From assembly GCA_964504565.1 (NCBI GenBank), contig CAZDEY010000001.1, forward strand, positions 124,001 through 188,000: DNA of 64,000 nt, read 5' to 3'. The translations under genes were made by a program, and so were the position numbers. The notes beneath the pieces are model-generated. The model searched no databases and was not told the origin of the DNA. It worked only from the letters and a program-made list of their open reading frames with translations. Source of the DNA: Cesiribacter sp964504565 (lineage in GTDB: Bacteria; Bacteroidota; Bacteroidia; Cytophagales; Cyclobacteriaceae). Shown piece after piece: positions 61,056 to 64,000 of the stretch (position 1 is its first letter; every line of letters starts with the position of its first letter).

Positions 61056-62104
61056 TCTACTGCAAATTCAGAGAGTTCGGGGTTTCTAAGGAATTCAACA
61101 TCGGAAAGAGCGCGAAGAAACCTGAACAGTTTCTGCTTCTCCTCTTCAGTTAAGGGTATGCCGGTCCCACCTTCAAGCCGAAGGTTACTATCCAAGTTTG
61201 GAGCATCTTCTACCCCAGAGTCGTAATGGTCTAGTACCTGCTTTAGCGTCTGGAAGCGGCCATCGTGCATATAGGGAAAGGTATACTCTATATTGCGCAG
61301 GCTAGGCACCCTAAATTTAAATGAATCGGCTTCGTTCAGCGTAATTTCCTGCCGGCCGTAGTCGGTAGAGCTGCCGCGCGGCAGGCCGTTATTCCGGAAG
61401 CTGTTATCGGTTTGCAGGGTACCGGCGTGGCACGAGCTACACTTCTGTTCAAACAAAACCTTCCCGGCCAGTTCCTCTTCATCCAATTCCAATTCGTTGC
61501 GCATATATTTGTCGTAGCGTGAATTATTGCTAATGCACATTAGCTGAAACTGACTTAAGGCTTTCAGAAAATTAGCGGTGGTTATGGTATCATTAAACGC
61601 TTTCCAAAACAATTCAGGGTACTCATCGTCCTGCCGTAGCTTATTTAATACGTTAGCTACGGTTTCGTCCATTTCGTTATCGGCAGTAATTGGGTGCAGG
61701 GCAAACAAGTCCAGGTCGCCCACGCCGCCATCCCAAAAGAAGCTAGGCTGCCAGGCCAAATTCTGGATGGGCTGCGAGTTGCGGCGCGTTAGCTTATCAT
61801 CGATACCGTGGCTAAGTACGTGGCCGTGCTGGGTAAAGGCCGAGTTTTGCATATGACAACTGCCGCAGCTTACGGTACCGTCGCGCGAGAGCTTACCATC
61901 GTAAAACAGCTTTCTACCCAAAATAAAGCCGTCTTCGGTAACCGGGTTGTTATCCAGTTGGTACACCGGCTCGGGAAAATGCTCGGGCGCGCTAAAGCCA
62001 AACTGCTCTACCGGCTCGGGTTGTTCAGGTTCAATTAGGGGTTCATCTTCCGGCGAACAGGCCAGCAGACTACCCACAGCTATAAGATAGAAGTAATACT
62101 TCAT
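61052..62104 (-). CDS. MbnH-like dihaem cytochrome c peroxidase family lipoprotein
   Basis: 350 residues from the ATG at 62104; an earlier in-frame Met (62152) would put 16 residues before the signal peptide. Lipobox SLLAC (Cys about 16). Two haem c sites, CGSCH (about 81-85) and CSSCH (about 222-226), in the MauG/CcpA fold: LGRKLFYDGKLSRDGTVSCGSCH and LFEQKCSSCHAG. Next to an MbnP gene this is most likely MbnH, which oxidises a Trp of MbnP to kynurenine. Peroxidase alone is the alternative. Second gene of the operon (MbnP first). Confidence 0.85.
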   Translation of the reverse strand: MKYYFYLIAVGSLLACSPEDEPLIEPEQPEPVEQFGFSAPEHFPEPVYQLDNNPVTEDGFILGRKLFYDGKLSRDGTVSCGSCHMQNSAFTQHGHVLSHGIDDKLTRRNSQPIQNLAWQPSFFWDGGVGDLDLFALHPITADNEMDETVANVLNKLRQDDEYPELFWKAFNDTITTANFLKALSQFQLMCISNNSRYDKYMRNELELDEEELAGKVLFEQKCSSCHAGTLQTDNSFRNNGLPRGSSTDYGRQEITLNEADSFKFRVPSLRNIEYTFPYMHDGRFQTLKQVLDHYDSGVEDAPNLDSNLRLEGGTGIPLTEEEKQKLFRFLRALSDVEFLRNPELSEFAVE

Positions 62105-62158
62105 ACCAGAAAAAAGGAAATGCCCGGCCCAGTAGTTCCGGGGCCGGGGCATAATTAT

Positions 62159-63022
62159 TTACATAGAGCCGTGATTGTGCTCATCGTTATGCACATGGTG
62201 AATCATGAACATACCGGTATAGTTATTGGCTACTTTAGGTGAGAAAGGGTTAGCCATAACAACTGGATTCTCGGCTAGGCTAACCTGAGTAGTTCCACCA
62301 TTAAACACCCGGCTAATATCGGCCGTAATGTGCATACTCGGGGTTTCATTGCTGCGTACTTGGGCAGAGCTTCCATTAATCTTTATTGTTACTTCTCGGA
62401 TGTTATTCAGGGTAGGACTGTCTTTATCGTAGCCGCCAAAGCCGCCAATATGGTAGAAGTACATATCCTGAGGGGCCTGATCGGAACCATTGTTCACCTG
62501 AGGCGACGTGCCTTCCATTTTAAAGAAAATATAGCCGCTGTTCCAAGTCCAGTACATATCGGCAGCGGCCCCGCCGGCCCCCTGGTCTAATACGCCGGTG
62601 CGCTCATCTGGACCCATAGTGCTGCGTAGGCTATCTACTCCTACAATAAAGCTTACTTCGTTATAATTACCTTCGGGCAGGTTTTCAAACGTAAACTTCT
62701 GGCTGGCTGCATTGGCTTCGTCAATTAACTGGTAGCTATCCAGTTGCGGTACTACGTACTCGCGGCCGTCTTCGGTACGAAATACAAAGTTACTAACAAA
62801 GTACTTTAGGGTTTTAATATCGTAGGTTTCGTCGGTGCTGTTGGTATAATTAGTATTTAGCTGCAAATCGGCAGAGCCAAAAACATTGTCAAATTTTAAC
62901 TCGACTGCCCCGGTTTGGCTAGGGTCAATTTCGGGCTCGGCCATTTCATCTTCGCAAGAAATTAGTGCTGTAGAAAAGGTGGCCAGAAGGGTAATTCGGT
63001 ATAGATTAGAAAAGAATTTCAT
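62159..63022 (-). CDS. MbnP-family copper-binding lipoprotein
   Basis: 287 residues. Lipobox LISC (Cys about 23). Family-type motifs: VELKFDNVFGSADLQLN near the N-terminus, FTFENLPEGNYNEVSFIVGVDSLRS, and MYWTWNSGYIFFKMEG (about 156-171), where the conserved Trp pair lies; one is the probable kynurenine precursor. The C-terminus is His-rich (HHVHNDEHNHGSM), an unusual addition that could bind copper. In the characterised MbnP a kynurenine made by MbnH contributes to copper binding; that is established for the family, not for this protein. First gene of the operon. Confidence 0.85.
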   Translation of the reverse strand: MKFFSNLYRITLLATFSTALISCEDEMAEPEIDPSQTGAVELKFDNVFGSADLQLNTNYTNSTDETYDIKTLKYFVSNFVFRTEDGREYVVPQLDSYQLIDEANAASQKFTFENLPEGNYNEVSFIVGVDSLRSTMGPDERTGVLDQGAGGAAADMYWTWNSGYIFFKMEGTSPQVNNGSDQAPQDMYFYHIGGFGGYDKDSPTLNNIREVTIKINGSSAQVRSNETPSMHITADISRVFNGGTTQVSLAENPVVMANPFSPKVANNYTGMFMIHHVHNDEHNHGSM

Positions 63023-63148
63023 TGTAGTACAATTAGCGTAATGTTAATAATATAGAAATAGGGCACGAATTTCTTATAATGAAACGTGCAGAACAACCAG
63101 CTTGGTATTTCGCAGAACTACCAAAAAGCCAGTAAAATCAGTACAATA

Positions 63149-63520
63149 TTACGCTAAGCTGGGCGGATGAAATATTGCCCCACTATACTTTTGCGGCTGA
63201 CCCAAATTAAGGACTACAGTAAATGTAGGATTGCCTGATTGTGCCAGTGCTAAAGGAAAATATACCGGGCTATAAGCCAAAAAAGTTTGCTCGGCTTTGT
63301 TGATCAGTTGCAGGCCCTCAGAGGTATTATCGGAATGCTCGGCCAGTTGCTGCTTTACCTGGCACATACCGTTACACTGCAGCTCGGGCTTATCCTGATT
63401 AATACAGAGCACCTCAGCAATGTAGTTGTAGTCGATATAATAGTTAGCCAGCACGCCCAGGTTATACAGGGGCTGCACCAAGATAAGCAGGGCAAAGGCT
63501 ATGGCGGCTACTGGCTTCAC
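63149..63520 (-). CDS. Small Cys-containing exported protein next to the copper operon
   Basis: 123 residues starting at GTG (63518-63520). One N-terminal membrane or signal segment (AIAFALLILVQPLYNLGVLA), then CINQDKPELQCNGMCQVKQQL (about 39-59) with three cysteines, a motif I associate with metal-resistance neighbourhoods in Bacteroidetes. Located 126 bp upstream of the MbnP gene on the same strand, so it may belong to the operon. A box TACCTTTG lies only 7 bp before the start, too close to be a normal promoter. Function unknown. Confidence 0.65.
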   Translation of the reverse strand: MKPVAAIAFALLILVQPLYNLGVLANYYIDYNYIAEVLCINQDKPELQCNGMCQVKQQLAEHSDNTSEGLQLINKAEQTFLAYSPVYFPLALAQSGNPTFTVVLNLGQPQKYSGAIFHPPSLA

Positions 63521-63711
63521 TACTTACAAAGGTAAGTCAAGGGGCGTTAAGTTCATATTAGTAATCAGTATTTCGGTATTGTAAGAAAACAAATTAAGCT
63601 CAATACCATATTACAAAGCAGCTAACAGTAGTACCTTGATTATTAAATTACTTCGGAAAGAAAGTCTTACTACTTGATACTTTATACTTACTACTTGTGT
63701 CTTCAATAAAC

Positions 63712-63739
63712 AAAAAAACTCAGGCAAATACTGCCCGAG
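63712..63739 (-). terminator. Terminator for the gene at the right edge
   Basis: CTCAGGCA / TGCCCGAG stem with one mismatch and a 5-nt loop, then T7 on the minus strand. It lies 52 bp past the 63791 stop. Confidence 0.75.
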
Positions 63740-63790
63740 CCTTTCCACTGTGAAATATTTATTTTAGATGGATTTTAGGTCGCGTTGGGG

Positions 63791-64000
63791 TTACTTAGCA
63801 GTTGCCAGTTTTTGGTCGCTTTTAAGGTGCTGCTGAATCAGCGCCCGTATAGCCTGGCGAGCCTCGGCGCTCTGGTAGTTCTTAGCCTGAAGCAGCTCAT
63901 CCTGCAGGCCAAATAATTTCATGAAGAGCATCTGGCCGCTGGCCTCATCTTTCTGAACCAAATGAATGGGCTGGCGGCTGGCAAACAGTTCATCCCATAC
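63791..64000 (-). CDS. Hypothetical protein, C-terminal fragment (cut by window edge)
   Basis: The minus-strand frame closes with TAA at 63791-63793 and runs off the right edge; 69 residues are visible. The visible end is helical and charged (DELLQAKNYQSAEARQAI, then a Lys/Gln-rich tail). No family can be named from this fragment. A terminator at 63712 supports the gene end. Confidence 0.6.
   Translation of the reverse strand, partial: VWDELFASRQPIHLVQKDEASGQMLFMKLFGLQDELLQAKNYQSAEARQAIRALIQQHLKSDQKLATAK

Noticed and set aside
63527..63534. TACCTTTG before the 63149 gene as a promoter
   Set aside because: Only 7 bp separate it from the GTG start and no -33 box is present, so a leader would be nearly absent.
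1..64000. tRNA, rRNA, insertion sequences, phage genes
   Set aside because: I read both strands for tRNA-like cloverleafs, rRNA cores and transposase or phage proteins and found none. A tRNAscan or covariance-model run would settle this.

Overview
The window looks like chromosomal DNA from a member of the Bacteroidota, probably the order Cytophagales. Four things point there: a C-terminal type IX secretion sorting domain on a metalloprotease; a large Oar-like TonB-dependent receptor; candidate promoters with the Bacteroidetes -7 box TAnnTTTG (26233, 31219, 35223 and others); and many family members typical of that phylum (DUF3891, the MoxR/parvulin block, the PG_1098-like methyltransferase, MbnP/MbnH). 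I saw no rRNA, tRNA, CRISPR array, insertion sequence or phage gene. Both edges cut genes: a PAS protein at 1-224 and an unidentified C-terminus at 63791-64000.

Layout. 1-5.4 kb: PAS fragment, NhaC antiporter, a DUF3891 pair, then a prion-like low-complexity protein and a small hydrophilic protein. 5.5-10.8 kb: a 1752-residue signalling protein joining a Ser/Thr-kinase-like domain, an AAA ATPase, helical repeats, GAF and a histidine kinase. 10.8-18.9 kb: pheS, a repeat patch, a 3-hydroxyacyl-CoA dehydrogenase, a Rieske-like lipoprotein, a TonB receptor, a UDG-like protein and MoxR. 19-23.6 kb: three overlapping parvulin/SurA-type chaperone genes. 23.7-26.2 kb: an RsbW/RsbV-like pair and guaB. 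26.4-35.2 kb: a secreted M4 protease, an SDR enzyme, a beta-helix lipoprotein and prfA. 35.4-38.5 kb: a YfiR-like protein, a HAMP-GAF-PAS sensor and a lipoprotein. 38.8-47.7 kb: metabolic and unknown genes, including a sugar nucleotidyltransferase, a PLP enzyme, a methyltransferase and asd.

48.1-50.0 kb is the clearest accessory region. Two A+T-rich genes for exported proteins are each bracketed by complementary core sequences and followed by attC-like imperfect inverted repeats. This is the structure of integron gene cassettes, but no integrase is present.

50.0-58.5 kb: an M14 peptidase, then a minus-strand run otsB, P-type ATPase, four-helix-bundle gene, pfkB. The four-helix-bundle gene lies inside a 485-bp unit bounded by inverted arrays of a degenerate heptamer, fitted exactly between the ATPase stop and the pfkB start. 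Related arrays occur at 53185 and 58735. 59.0-64 kb: a WG-repeat protein and a probable copper module (MbnP, MbnH, outer-membrane protein and a small Cys-containing protein).

The strongest leads are the integrase-less cassette pair, the repeat-bounded four-helix-bundle unit, the MbnP/MbnH-type copper operon, the prion-like protein and the outputless YfiR/HAMP/lipoprotein module.
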